A stretch of 64,000 nucleotides of DNA from Coptis chinensis (lineage: Eukaryota; Streptophyta; Magnoliopsida; Ranunculales; Ranunculaceae): positions 57,929,501 through 57,993,500 of the forward strand of contig CM027377.1 of NCBI GenBank assembly GCA_015680905.1. The letters run 5' to 3'. The notes beneath the pieces are model-generated. The model did not search any database, had not been told where the DNA came from, and was given only the letters and a program-made list of their open reading frames with translations. Below, one piece after another: positions 44,661 to 57,822 of the stretch; position 1 is the first letter of the stretch; each line of letters starts with the position of its first letter. A program made the translations under genes and the position numbers.

Positions 44661-46030
44661 CCATTGTTATACCATTTTTTTTTTATGATAAGATTGGTAT
44701 ACTAGTCTAATTTACGTATACTAGTCGAGCCCGCAAAATTATATTCCAATTGCGAATTGGTAATAGCTATCAATTATCCACTAATCCAGATCGTTTTATC
44801 AGGTCATTTATCTTCAAAATCCTATCTACCAAGTGGATCGCGTTTCAGTTCAAACAAAGCAGCAGGATAATTCTGTATGGGAAGTCATAGCATAAATGTC
44901 AATGATATAATATATAATTTAGTAAAAACTTTGTGTACTTCATTTTACAATTGGATTGTTTGCGGATAAACTCTGTATTTTCATTGTCATGCTACCTCGA
45001 TCAAAGTTGGACTATGTTGCAATTCAAAGGAATTCACCAATTTGTTTGCAAACAAATATTTTGTTTAGTAGACTTTTGCCTTCAATTAATTTACAAACAA
45101 TGCTTAAAAATAGGGAAAATACAAATACCTAGTAATTAATCATGTCGTCTTTCGAAGATAAACGTCTATCCTCTGAAGGACTCGTCTTGCTTGACTTTAG
45201 GTATGGTTCACTCTTCACCCAAATATAAACTTACATGTTACAAAATCAAATGCGTGAGTTTGGATACTTTTTAAAAAATGTGAAAAAAAATGCTTAATAT
45301 GTGCTTTCATATAGTAGTCTGAAAATAACAGCGCAATATTGTTAAGTTGCAAAAAAATATATAGATGAACACGACACTTCATTAATAATGATTAGAAACT
45401 TAATTACTTGGAATTCTCAGATGGTTATCATGTTAATTGCCATATTGGTGAGGTTAGTAATCAAGAAAAATGATTTGTGAAAGGGAATATAAACATCTTT
45501 TATATATATATAATAGCAGAAATTCCCTTTTGCTACTTGCTTGAGGGTGTCCACGCGGCAAATTTTAAGTACCCTATTTACTCACGGCAGAAATCGGGGA
45601 CGGATTAACGGATTAAGAAAAAAAAAACGGAGAAAAAAATTGGCTTAACAACTTAAAAGCTTGCAAAACCTTCGTTTTCGCTTTTAAAACACCTAAAGAA
45701 TTACATAAAAAAAAACCGATCAAATAGATTGACCGTAATTCACATACCTTCTTTATCCCATATCTGCAAAGGCTTGCTCTGAAACACCAAAACATCAAAT
45801 CCCCAATAATCTCCTCTATTATTGGTTTGTTATGGTACCATCTTGCTATGAAGACTTTCCAAATAAATCGATGATAAAAAGTTCCTAGTTTTGTTTATAT
45901 CGGAGGCACTACTATCACCCCTGAATTGGAAAGGACATACGCTTCGAGACGGCGTTGGTTTTGTCAACAAGTATTATGTGGTGTCACATTTATCATAATT
46001 TAGCAAGAAAAGCAAGGCAAACCTGAAATG
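44661..46030. other. Intergenic region, no gene recognised
   Basis: AT-rich with short runs and (TA)n near 45500. No sustained coding frame or familiar motif. Confidence 0.4.
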
Positions 46031-46042
46031 CAATAGAGGGCA

Positions 46043-46473
46043 TCAAATCATAGGAAGCGTCCGAGTCACCATGGTCACCACAAGAAGTTTCGCACCAAAT
46101 ACTGATTCTCCTTTTGGAAAAGTAACTTTATATATAGTTTTCGATAGAAAACATTTTTTGAGCCGATCGGCAAGATCTTGAATTGAGAAAATCCAATTGT
46201 CAAGTTCTTTATAAAGCAAAACCATTTCAACGTCTGTTAACCTAACAAACGGTGACCATCGTAAACTTTGAAGCCCTTGAATACGTTTTATGTCGATGTT
46301 AGAGAAACTATTTGTCGGGCTATTTGATGAATTGGCCAAAACGAAAGAAAGCTGCTGAGTGTGTCTCGCCAAAACAATTCTAGAACCAATTCTATCGGGA
46401 ACATCGCTTTAGAAGAGATGGCCCTTTCAAGATCAGTAAATGTACTCTTTAAAGAGTTGCAAAAGTCCATCAA
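46043..46473 (-). pseudogene. Coding-like fragment of unknown product
   Basis: Two overlapping minus-strand frames (46473-46288 and 46372-46043) give protein-like sequence with balanced composition, such as LQSLRWSPFVRLTDVEMVLL and ELDNWIFSIQDLADRLKKCF, joined by a frame change. The family was not recognised. Probably a decayed exon. Confidence 0.3.
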
Positions 46474-46701
46474 GGATCAAATTTTCCATTTGAAGGATGA
46501 CTAATGGAGAGATTTCTTTCATGGTAGCCCGATACATCTCACTATCTCATAAACACTTAGGTTGATTTGGTTACCCATACTCATTTACAAAAGTAAAATG
46601 TGATAAAGGGACCAACTATGAAAGGAATGAAACACTTCAAAGAAAAGAACATGAATGTATCCAACTTTTTTTTTCATAGTGTAGGCAATGGCTTCAAAAT
46701 C

Positions 46702-47229
46702 AAAAAGTAGAATATAAATAAATCTCTAACTTTTCCTAAACAATATAGCTAATTACAGAAAAAAAAAGAGACAAAAACTAAATTGCTAAAAACAATAGTT
46801 TCAACCGAAAAAAACGATTTTCCTAAAACCCTTACGCCACAAAGAATACTTTCCACACTAATCTCAGGTGAAGTTTAACATAACAAAGTTTCTTTCTAGA
46901 AAATGATTAATGATATACTGATTAATGATATTCATAGGAATCACATAAAAAAAAATTAGTGAAAGCCAATATAATATTCATATCTCACAGCTCTACATAG
47001 AACATGTGGATAACAGTTACACAACCGAACTGGAAAAGACAAAGAACCGTCTAGATAAAAAATTAAGTAAAAGCTAATATAATATTCATATTTCATAGCT
47101 CTACATAGAACATGTGGATAACAGTTACACAATCGAACTCGAGAAGAAAAATAACCATCCACATAAAAAATTAAGTAAAAGCCAATATAATATTCATATT
47201 TCATAGCTCCACATAGTAACTATAATTTT
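46702..47229. repeat. Near-tandem duplication, copy 1
   Basis: About 530 bp repeated 603 bp downstream (copy 2 at 47305-47830) with few changes. The second half holds a ~110-bp sub-repeat ('ccaatataatattcatat' ... 'catgtggataacagttacac'), which yields repeated minus-strand peptides (YEYYI...RLCNCYPHVLCRA). No gene supported. Confidence 0.85.
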
Positions 47230-47304
47230 ACCCCCAATTAATCTATTTTTTGGAGCACTCACAGAGACTCCGGTTTTTTTTTCTAAACTCTATTACTAAT
47301 TACG

Positions 47305-47830
47305 AAAAAGTAGAATATAAATAAATCTCTAACTTTTCCTAAACAATATAGCTAATTACGGGAAAAAAAAGAGACAAAAAACGAAATTGCTAAAAACAAT
47401 AGTTTCAACCGAAAACGATTTTCCTAAAACCCTTACGCCACAAAGAATACTTTCCACACTAATCTCAGGTGAAGTTTAACATAACAAAGTTTCTTTCTAT
47501 AAAATGATTAATGATATACTGATTAATGATATTCATAGGAATCACATAAAAAAAATTTTGTGAAAGCCAATATAATATTCATATCTCACAGCTCTACATA
47601 GAACATGTGGATAACAGTTACACAACCGAACTGGAAAAGACAAAGAACCGTCCAGATCAAAAATTAAGTAAAAACTAATATAATATTCATATTTCATAGC
47701 TCTACATAGAACATGTGGATAACAGTTACACAATCGAACTGGAGAAGAAAAAGAACCATCCACATAAAAAATTAAGTAAAAGCCAATATAATATTCATAT
47801 TTCATAGCTCCACATAGTAACTATAATTTT
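47305..47830. repeat. Near-tandem duplication, copy 2
   Basis: Second copy of the 46702-47229 unit after a 75-bp unique spacer, with the same ~110-bp sub-repeats. Confidence 0.85.
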
Positions 47831-48689
47831 CATAATAATTTAATTTCGAAAGCAAATACCATGTTTGATATAGGTCTGTAACCTAGCATCTTGGGTTTGA
47901 CATAAGACTATAACTTAGCATCTTGACTTCATTCTTCACCTCTCACATACTGTGTTTTTTTTGTTGCCATTCCCAAACCTGTTGCTCACCTTTTTTGGAG
48001 GCTCATTACTTTACTTAAATTTAGATATATAATAGCAGTCCATTTTGCTGCGCTATGAGGGTGTCCACGTCGACAAATTTTAAGTACCCTCTTTACTCAT
48101 AAGAAATCAGGAGAAACCCCGCGATTTAAACTCCCAAAAGTGATCAAACCTAAACCTAAAAAACCCCACGAAAAGTTAAACACTTAGACCCAAACCCAAA
48201 GAAAAAACAATTCGTCAAAGATATATACAAGATCTAAAACCCGCACAAAAAACCCCACGAAAATTCTCCCCCCTATGGCACTCTGACTATGCTATCTTCA
48301 CCATCTCTTTCAAGGTAACCCAGAATCTCTAACTTTAATAATATGATCTATGTTGCTTAAAAGTTCATTAGGTAATAATAATAAATGTACTTTCTATGTA
48401 CCAATTGCTGCTAAGTACAAGAGGATGGAAACCCAAGATGCTATTCCACGCCCCTACAACTGCAATATGCTGGTCAACCTATAAAAAAATGGAAGAGATA
48501 GTAATAAAACTAGGTAACGAATCTCTAGCGTCAAATTCAAATTTAAAGTGCCATCCAAAATTATTATCGGTATCTCTCTCTCAAAAAAATTCTATACACT
48601 TCTTCTTCACCTAAATCTGATTTAAGGAGAAGTTTACTTCTTCAAGATAAGCCAAAAGCTAACAAATAAAGCTTTAGATCTACAAGGTA
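47831..48689. other. Intergenic region with a repeated 'acctaaacctaaa' segment
   Basis: The stretch 48095-48215 ('gatcaaacctaaacctaaaa' ... 'ttaaacacttagacccaaa') recurs at 48985-49110. Otherwise AT-rich without a supported gene. Confidence 0.5.
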
Positions 48690-48985
48690 AATTTGAAGTC
48701 CATGTCAATTGTTTTTCTTTTCTCTCTTTATTTATTTCTGAGAGTTACTACTCTCCCCTCGCCCTCTCTCTCTAGAACAATGGGTATTTTTTATTGGTGG
48801 TAAATTGGGTTTTTGATTGAGTTTATTGTTTTTGGATTTAGCATGGTTTTTTTGTAATGGCATTTGGTTCAGTTTGGTGCAGGAAATCAATAACCAAAAT
48901 ATTGGTTTTGGGTCTGTGGCACTTGAGGAAGATGTTGTTTCATTACCCAAAGGTATGAATTAGAGCTGAATTAATAAATTTATCA
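48690..48985. repeat. Segmental duplication X, copy 1
   Basis: Repeated at 50740-51030 ('gggtatt', 'attggtggtaaattgggttt', 'ggaaatcaataaccaaaata'). Includes an exon-like piece after a tgcag acceptor, reading NNQNIGFGSVALEEDVV, with a GTATGA donor. Copy 2 reads NNQNIGFRSLALEE. Product not recognised. Confidence 0.75.
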
Positions 48986-49339
48986 CGAGAAATCGGGAAA
49001 ACCCCACAATTTAAACTCTGAAAAGTGATCAAACCTAAACCTAAAAACCCCTCGATTTAAAACCAAAACCCCACCTAAAAGTTAAACACTTAGACCCAAA
49101 AGAAAAAACAATTCCTCACAAAAAAAAAAAAAAAAAACCTTTCTTCCCCATCCATCACTTCTATAAGAAAAAAAAGGGGGTGGTTTGAATGATCTATTCT
49201 TCCCAAAGATATATATTAGGCAAAAATCGAATTTAAATAATAAGTGAGAGACTCTCTTCAAATCAGTCTCTTAATAAGAAAATCGCTTCGTTGAGCTTTC
49301 TCTATTTGAGACCCAGGTATTGGTTAATACTCCTCAAGG

Positions 49340-50346
49340 CATATTAGAGATATTTTCAGGGTTGCTTGGGAGGCACAATATCTACAATATCATTGCTACT
49401 CTGTAGTAGTTGGAATTGTTGTGGGAGCACCATTGGAAGGCATTGTTCGAGGTATTGAGGAGGTCAATTCGGCCTTAAAGGTGTCAATTGATAGATGAAG
49501 AACAGGCATTTGGAGTAATTGTAGAGTATGCACATACTCTCGATGCTTTGTCTAGACTACTTGACACAGTGAGGGAGTTTAGCCCACGGAGAATCATTAC
49601 TGGTATGTTGGTTCCTTTCATTTCATTTTCTCTGAATTAATTGGTCACAAACTAGCAATGTTCAAACTAAAAGATGCATGTGTTTTGTTAGTTAAATAAT
49701 ATATTTGAGTCGTCATTTGTCCATATCCAACTTTTATGGAAATTGCAATGCGTTGTTGGGATTAGATCTAGAGTTAATGAGTATACCATATCCAAGTCAT
49801 AGCAGATTTTCATAGTCCATATCCACCCGTCCTTTAGGTCGAACAGTCTATATTAACTAGACTCCGTTTTGAATCAAATTCCAGACTTAGTAGAAATTAT
49901 GTTTTTGCATATTCAAGTGTTTGTTCCTGTGAAGGATTTGGTGTATTACAGTTTTTCTATGTTCACTGTTTGTATCAATAACACCTTCAAAGTAGCAAAA
50001 TGTTATATACCTTAAATAACTTAAGTAAACTACTTAAATCAATAACTGTTTTTTCTTTTTGACAACATCTGTAATGATATTAGCGCATAAGATGATGCGA
50101 GAATATCGTATAGTCGTATACATTGTTAATGGAGCTCTCTGAATAACATGATCAAAATTATGTGTAGATGGTTTTCGAACTTTGTATTCTTTTTACTTGG
50201 TGATTGATTATTTTGTGCTTTCATTGAAGTCATTGGTTGTGGTGGAGATAGAGACAGAGGTAAAAGACCAATGATGGCTTAAGATTGCAACGAACAAAAG
50301 TGATGTGACTATCTTTGAAATCGAATAATCCAAGGACGTAAGATCC
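49340..50346 (+). pseudogene. MurE-like ligase exons (chloroplast peptidoglycan-type ligase)
   Basis: Exon-like pieces 49355-49610 read, across two frame changes, GRHNIYNIIATL, VGIVVGAPLEGIVRGIEE, then DEEQAFGVIVEYAHTLDALS and LLDTVREFSPRRIIT, ending at a GTATG donor. A second piece near 50230-50346 reads GCGGDRDRGKRPMMA with later stops. The DYAHTP-like and GCGGDRD-KRP motifs identify the C-terminal domains of MurE (UDP-MurNAc-tripeptide synthetase). In plants this protein acts in chloroplast gene expression and development. The N-terminal and central ATP-binding parts are absent. A pseudogene lying between duplicated segments. Confidence 0.8.
49690..50065. repeat. Segmental duplication Z, copy 1
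   Basis: Repeated at 50395-50760 ('atatccaacttttatggaaa', 'gggattagatctagag', 'tctatattaactagactc'). Intron-like DNA on both sides of the second MurE exon. Confidence 0.8.
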
Positions 50347-50394
50347 ATGTAAGTCCGTGTTTTGACTTTGGTGTGCTTCCCACCATATATTGCA

Positions 50395-51030
50395 TTATAT
50401 CCAACTTTTATGGAAATTGCAAGATGACGTTGTTGGGATTAGATCTAGAGGTAATGAGTAGACCATATCCAAGTCATAGCAGACTTTCATAGTCCATATC
50501 CACCGGCCCTTTAGAATTCAAGCGGTCTATATTAACTAGACTCAGTTTTGAATCAAATTCGGACTAAGTAGAAATTGTATTTTTGCATATTCAAGCGTTT
50601 GTTCCTATGAAGGATTTAGTGTATTACGGTTTTTCTCTGTGGTTCCTTGTTTGTATCAATAACACCTTCAAAGTAGCGAAGGTTATATACCTTAAATAAG
50701 TTAAGTAAACTACTTAAATCAAAAATTGTTTTTTCTCTTTGACAACATCTCCATGTCTATTGTTTTTCTTCTCTCTCTTCTGTATTTACGAGAGTTACTA
50801 CTCCCCCCTTCTCTCTCTAGAACAGTGGGTATTTATTATTGGTGGTAAATTGGGTTTTTGATTGAGTTTATTGTTTTTGGATTTATCATGGTTTTTTTGT
50901 AATGGCATTTGGTTCAGTTTGGTGCAGGAAATCAATAACCAAAATATTGGTTTTCGGTCTTTGGCACTTGAGGAAAAGCCTGCTCCATTACCCGAAGGTA
51001 TGAATTAGAGCTAAATTAATAAATTTGTGA
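50395..51030. repeat. Segmental duplications Z and X, copy 2, directly adjoining
   Basis: Copy 2 of Z (50395-50760) runs straight into copy 2 of X (50740-51030). In copy 1 they are about 700 bp apart and in the opposite order. This implies at least two rearrangement steps. Confidence 0.7.
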
Positions 51031-51199
51031 TATTGGTAGGAAGTATAGACTCACCTTTTTATTATCTTTGGCTTGAGGACTGAAATCTACGTATTGCATG
51101 AGAAAATTATGTGTCTATCATTAGTTGTTATTTATCTCTTTCTTCACATTTGTACTTTCGAGTCTCTCACTCATCATTTTGTCCGTCACTTTTCCTGAG

Positions 51200-51425
51200 T
51201 TCTTTCTCTCTCAATTAGCAAAACATGGATAACGTTTGCCTATTCCTCTCATAAGTATCTTTTTTTCTTCTCTAGCCTATTTGCCACTCTTTCTTCGTCA
51301 CTTTTCCCCGAAGTTCTTTTCTCTCTCAATTAGCAAAAACATGGATAATGTTAAGCCTATTCCTCTCACAAGTATCTTTTTTTCTTCTCTAGTCTATTTG
51401 CCACTCTTTCTTTTCTTCTTGAGAA
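51200..51425. repeat. Tandem duplication of about 115 bp
   Basis: 'ctctctcaattagcaaaa' + 'catggata' through 'ctatttgccactctttctt' occurs twice in a row. It makes a repeated ORF (ISIFFSSLAYLPLFL / SIFFSSLVYLPLFL) that is otherwise not gene-like. Confidence 0.8.
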
Positions 51426-51429
51426 AAAG

Positions 51430-54400
51430 GACCATACTTAGAATTTGGAAGTGTTTTCTCCATCTATTTTTTAGGTTATCAATTAATTGTTTACTTTAGC
51501 TTTGGTCACAAAATACACACCAATTACGGGAGCTTCTGGATTCTCAGAGTTTTTCTTTGATTAATAGTTCCCACATTAATTCCATCTTTTATGTTTATGT
51601 AATTAATCAGTGTCAATTGTCCTACTAAATGAAACTTCTTTTAGCGTCAATCACAAAAAATACTTATTACCTCTTACAACCAAACGCGGTAACTTTGTTC
51701 TAATGTTAGTGCCATTAGAAAGTCTCTGCTATTATGGAGCTTATTCTATTCATAGCTGGCATTCTTAGTAATTATAAGGCCTAGACAAAGTTTAAGTTTA
51801 GGAAGTTTAGTCTTTTGATTTAAGTTTACTTACCAAGAGTTGGGGATTCAACCTACTTGGACCGGTTGGATATGCGAGGCGCAGTAGTGTAACATCACGC
51901 CAAGCGACAACTCAACCCAACTTGGGGTTGAAGTTCCAATCTTTGACAAACATTTTCTAAGCTTTTACGTATTTTGTTTAATTAATCCTAGTTAATTAGC
52001 TAATCGTAATAATCTTGACGCAGTCATTGTAGTTGGCATACAAATAATTATGCGTAGTTAATTTATAATTTTAGAAGTGAAAAATTAGGAATATTTGTTT
52101 ATTGTGCATTATGAGTATCCAAAACTTCATAAGTGCAGTTGGGCCACATATATTCATGATGTTTTATGTTGGCTGGCTATTGAAAAGTGGGTAACAGCCA
52201 ATTCAAATTTGGTTTAAGATTAAATGTGGATGTTGAGCAAGTTGTTCATGTATACATATATTTGGTTTAGGTTTTAAGAGTATGAGCAGTTACATAAATC
52301 TTTCTTTATTGCTTTTTAGCACTAGAAGTTCATTTAGCTTTCATAGGTTTGCCTGGAAGTTGACCAAAAAATATGAGTTAAATGATGTTGCCTCTTTGAA
52401 GCAATATCTAGATTCTTTTGCGTTACAGATTCTACCGTTATAGACGGAGTGGTTTAGAAAAACATAATATTTCTTTATGCTGTTTTGACACATTTACATG
52501 CAGTAGCCATTCTTATTCATTAAGAAAAAATAAATAAAGTTTTAGATTTATCCTTTAATCCTCAATTAATTTTGGAAATATGTGTATATAAGTAGGTGTT
52601 TTCTTTTCAGCTAGCTTTTTTACATACAAAACCAGATTGGCGATTCTTTTGCATTCTCATTTTCATTGTATATTCATTTTATTTATGTTTTTTTGATAAA
52701 TATTGCAATTGAATCTTATTGTAGTTTTAATTAATACCAATACCACTATATCGTCCACCTCGAATGTCATGTTTACTGGTCTAATTCAGATGATTTTTCT
52801 TTAATGTGATTAACACTTTAGGCTGGAAGGATTTAAATACCAAGGAGAGAGCATCACTGCAACACAAGGCTTCATTACTGTAATAGTCACATGTTGCCAT
52901 GTTGGTAACAACAAATCTGTATTTGTGGTTATTTGTGTTGTAGGCACTTCAAGTAACACTGATGCTGCTTTTAGAAGGCAACTAAAAATAGCTTTTCCCA
53001 CTAAAAATAACCTGGGTAAGTAGTATAGGTCACCACTTAGGGAGACAAAACAACTTCCTATCATCTCGTAGAAGACGAGAGTTTCAAACTATAACCCGTC
53101 GGGTTGGTGTTCATTTGCCTTCCATCCAATGCCATAAGATCGCTTTGCTTGATAGCCTCAAACCATTTTTATATGTAATAATTTTTGTTTTGGGTTTTAT
53201 CATTTCACAAACAAAACCATGATATGGATTCTTTTCTATTTTGATTATCGTTGAATATTTTGTTTCGTGTGTATTCTATAATAACTATTGTTTCTTTCAT
53301 CAAGATAATTGGTCGAGTAAGGGTTGATATATTTTTTTTTTACTTTTTAAATATTGTATCCTAAGAATCCTAAATTTCTCCAAAATGTAATGTGGTTCTT
53401 TAGATAGTGTGTTTTTAATTATTTTATTTAGAATGTGTTTTGCTAACTTTTGTATCTTTGTGGAATTTGGAGTACCGTGATCGTTGAAATTTCATAGAAT
53501 GTGTAGTATGTAGAAAGAAGAAGTCGGGTTGGATTCTCATAGATCACTTATGAATTAAAATAATAATAATAAATATATATAGAATAAATAAAAAGAAAAA
53601 AAAGAATAAGAATAAGAATAAGAAAGGAATTCAAGGAGATTTTGGAAGAAGAAGATAGGGTTTTTAGAACTAAGGTGAATAGGGTTTTGTTAAGACTTTC
53701 CTATTTTGAGTTGTTGCAGTTTTTTTCAGCTTTTTTTCCGCTCCTCGATTTATCACACCACCAAAACATAAGGTTTGAGATTTACAACTTCTTTGGACCG
53801 AAGCATTCATTTAGCTCCTCCTCCCTCCCACTCCAATAATGTAAAGCACCACCAAACACGGATACAACTAACCGTAAGTGATCAAACTTATATTAAGCTT
53901 AATTTTCTTGCAACGAAATATAATTTGCTAACTTGATTTTCTGAAATAGGGCTTTGGTACGGTGCAAGCCTGTAATTGATGCAAGGTTTAATAAGAGAAT
54001 TTTCATTTTGTCATAGTGAACGGGTTTAATAAACTTGCTTATCATGTGAACGACCAACCCAGACTTGTAGAGTTGTATATTTCATTCAATAATTGGTGAA
54101 CCAAAATAGGGTATTTTCATATATAACTAAGTTTTCTTTTGAAATTGATCATTTTACCTACATTAGGTCGATTGGCACGCTTTTATTTCTAGATGATGGG
54201 GTGTGTATGCTAGCCAACAACATTGAATAATGACACTTCTTGCTGGCATTTTCGTGTAAATATATATGTTTTCCATGACCTCTAAATTCAAATTTATAAA
54301 TTTACACCTAATTGCAGGTTAAAACAAAATTGTTATCTTTCAAGTTCTTATATAGGTATGGTGAAGCCGGAAGGTTGAGAAAGCGAAGTGATGGACGTTG

Positions 54401-56171
54401 TTTATGTTGTTTGTCGGTTTTAAATGTGGTCGTGCTATTATGCATAACACTAGCTTTGACATATAGTTTATCAAGGAGAGACATTAGTTGCTACCATCGG
54501 ATCAAGAGCATTACAAGCTAATGCTAAGTATGCAAGGGATCGGATTGTATGCATGGCCTTATAATATTTTTTTGCCTCTTACAACACTTTGGTAAGATAT
54601 TTTTTATCGTAAGTTGTTTTCTACATTATTTGCATATTGAGGATTACTTAAGCTTTCAGTAACACTTTCTTTGAATAGTGCAACGCGTAAAACTACTGAT
54701 TAATGACCAAAATAGTCTAGAAGTCAATTGGTGAACATGCCTTTACAATGATGGTAACATTGCATTTGCTTAAAATCCCAATATTTTACATCTTTATGTT
54801 TTGGTGCTAAGGATTCATCCCTCCCCCCTTCTTTCCAACACATCTAATCTCCATTTAGCATTAATATTTTTTATTCTCTGTTATAGTGCATGTTCTTTGC
54901 AGTTAAGCTGAACCATCTAGCTTGAGGAAGCAATGATCATAATACTCGCTTGCTTTTCACTTCAACACAAAAAGTCTACTACAAGGTAACATTGTTAGTT
55001 TTTAGTATGTCGTGGAGGATTAGAGTATGATATCATCCATGGATTTAGTGTGATACAACTGAAAATGTAATAACTCATTTTAGGCAATCAGTTTGAAAGT
55101 GTTTTTGTATTACTAGATGAGTTTTAACATCTTTGTAGTCTACTCTCATTTTAGGCAATCAGGTTTGAAAGTCCATTTGTATTACTAGATGAGTCTTAAC
55201 ACTCACAGTAGTTCACCGACAAAGGTCATTTGAACGCTACAAAGTTTAGATCACATTTTCTTAGACTTTTGTTTTCAATTCATGAATTACTATTTTGTTT
55301 CAATTATGATTTTTAAGATATATCTTCAACCCTCCTCAATTGAGGAAGCATTAATAGAGCCCCAAAGTTTAATTACTTATAAAATAGCTTTAATTTATTT
55401 CAATACTTAGATGACGGTGATTAGCATGCGAGCTTATTTTATTGTCTAAATTCTTCTCTTAAACATTTGAGGCCATTAAATTGTTGTTTCTGTAAAGCTT
55501 GGTCCTTTGCATCAAAGAGTCGATCACCTAGAGAAGTTATTAATTCTCTCTTCAACATCATTAAACTTTAGGGTTTTGGCGGTGGGTGCTAGCATTTTTG
55601 GTGTTGTATATAGTATGATAATTATTTCTTGTTTAGTCTTTGTATGTTTCTATAGGGTTTTTATGTTCAATATACTCGCTTTAGAACCCTACTTTTTATA
55701 TCCAATGGGATTAAATGAAACACCTCAGTCCTTCTTAATTAAACCAAAAATATAAAATAATTGATCCGTATAACACTTTCAATGAACCCTAATTTGTAAG
55801 GGTGTGTGGGAATGTTGGGTGATTTTTAAGTATCTTTGGGTTGGGGGATCGCTTACTATCAATCAAATAAATTTTGTTTAGTCTAATGTGTTATATAGCC
55901 ACAATCTAAAAAGGTGGTTTTTTTTTTCCTCTCGTTGTAATATATCAATCAATCACTCACTGGGATTTTTTGATTTGACCAAACAAAAGAAACTTATTAG
56001 AGGCGTAACAAATGGACAAACTTATATCATCCAAAATGCATGTAGAACACATACTAAAAGTTGAGGTAGATATTTCCACTAAAGTTGCATATGTAAGTAC
56101 ATTTTCATTTTCTTTAGCAAACATTGTGTTATGATCGAATGTTGATTGTGTTTTTGTGATTCATTATTTAT
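51430..56171. other. AT-rich region with no recognised gene
   Basis: Scattered exon-like bits with splice-like borders (about 52930-53010, 53640-53840, 54312-54521, 55507-55755) gave no recognisable family. Low-complexity (AATAAG)n lies at 53560-53625. A near-tandem 70-bp duplication lies at 55074-55205 ('tttaggcaatcag...attactagatgagt'). Confidence 0.4.
55074..55205. repeat. Tandem duplication of about 70 bp
   Basis: 'ctcattttaggcaatcag' ... 'tattactagatgag' occurs twice about 70 bp apart. Confidence 0.75.
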
Positions 56172-56180
56172 TTATTTATA

Positions 56181-56363
56181 GGGTTAGTTAGATTTTACCC
56201 CCATTACTAGTTGCAATTAGTGTTACCCCATTATCAAATATTAGTGATACCCCTCCCCAATTGCAAGATCTAACGGTTCTTAGATGAATTTTTTCGGATG
56301 AAGAAATTTGACCATTAGATCACTCAAAAATATTTTTGAAAATGGGGTAAGTCTAACTAACCC
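56181..56363. mobile_element. Mutator-like MITE, 183 bp
   Basis: Ends GGGTTAGTTAGA(TTT)TACCCC and the inverse GGGGTAAGTCTAACTAACCC. Flanked by a perfect 9-bp duplication TTATTTATA (56172-56180 and 56364-56372), the size made by Mutator-like transposases. No coding capacity. Confidence 0.9.
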
Positions 56364-56372
56364 TTATTTATA

Positions 56373-56483
56373 ATACTCTGGGGTTGAGAAGCGATTCATT
56401 GAGTGTTCAAGTCTTTAAGTAAAACAAAGAAAGAGTGAAGGCGACTTGAATGAAATATATTTCTTTACAATTTAATTTTGCTT
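56373..56483. other. Flank between MITE and element C
   Basis: About 110 bp of unrecognised AT-rich DNA. A clean left border of element C could not be fixed here. Confidence 0.4.
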
Positions 56484-57822
56484 CTTGATGTACTTTGTGT
56501 TTATTCACATCATCTAAATCAAAGCGTAAGTAAACTAAACTTAATACTTTTACGTGTCAATTATCAAATCTTCTACTCTCAATGCGAATTGCACTAAATG
56601 GAGTCTGAAGTTCGTTCCCTCCTAGTTCCCTAGCATGGATTGTTTTCTAAGTCTAACTAGTAAGCTCTTAAGTCAATGAGGCTTTCGAAATATTATACTA
56701 CGTGCTTAATTAAGATGATTACTAGAAATTAACTACAATTGCTATGGAAATACTATTGTTTGACTCTAGATAAAAAGAGATTAGGGGAATTGAATCCACC
56801 TCGAATCCAACTTAACAACCTAAGCGTAGAATGTTGTATCTCGATTCTCACGTTCTTCACGGAGAAATTGGAGTTCTAATCCCTAGTGTTCATGGCATTT
56901 CTGGGATACTAACTAGCATGTGAATTCGTCCACCCATTTCTCATGGAAAAGCGACCTTCTACAGAGTGGAATAGATGCTACTGGCGTTTCTATACTAAAC
57001 AACTAAGGTTTCATCAAGGCTTCATCAACCCCTCTAATGGAGGTTTAGCCTTGAGTCATCAATCTAACATTTACCATTGAATCTAAACTAAGCATAATGT
57101 GAGAATTTGAGAATTACTTAATTTAGCAATAATGAATCTAATTTAATGGTTTGGAATAAAACAATGACAAAATTGAATTTAGATCTAAAATGGAAATGAC
57201 AAATTCGAACTTGATAAAAATACTACTTTATTTATCTAATCTATCAAGAACAATGATTCAAGGATTTAATCTAAAACAAAATTTAAATGGGACTAAAACT
57301 TAATTTAATTAATAAAACTAGATCTATAATTCTATATCTTAATTTAGGTCTAACTAGCTACCATTAACAAAGAGCTAAGCTTTTGTTTTATACATCAGAT
57401 CAAAATTCGTGCATGGGCTTGGAGCCATGGGTTGGGCGGAGAGAATCGGGGCCCGAAAAACCAGTCTTTTCGATCAAAAGGCCTCTTCAGCTGCAGTTAG
57501 CTTCCACAGACTTTTCGTCCACTTCTGCTCCTCTGATTGGGTCAAGGCTTGGACCATTGCAAAGCTCTTTCCGAGCGGTCGTTTTGACATAAGGTAGGCC
57601 TCAATCCGAGGTCTGAGTCAAAGATATGGCATTAGGAAGTTCTGCTGACTTTTGCTCCTTTATCTCGCTAAAGTGGCACATTTCACAAGCAGCATAATGG
57701 ACTTTGAAGCACTGAAATGCATAAAAACACATGTCGAGTATTAACTCTTACTTATTATTCACATAATTGGTCTAACGGTATGATTATTAAGGGGTTAAAA
57801 CTACAGTTTTGGGCTCTTATCA
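56484..57822 (-). repeat. 3' LTR of element C
   Basis: On the plus strand it ends ...TTTTGGGCTCTTATCA at 57822, the inverse of the LTR start TGATAAGAGCCC. The outer end (about 56484, tgatgtac...) is degraded and approximate. Collinear with B's LTRs, with several small deletions. Confidence 0.8.

Noticed and set aside
46956-47805. Repeated minus-strand ORFs (YEYYI...CYPHVLCRA)
   Set aside because: They arise from the 110-bp sub-repeats in duplicated AT-rich DNA; no start context, family or wider conservation.
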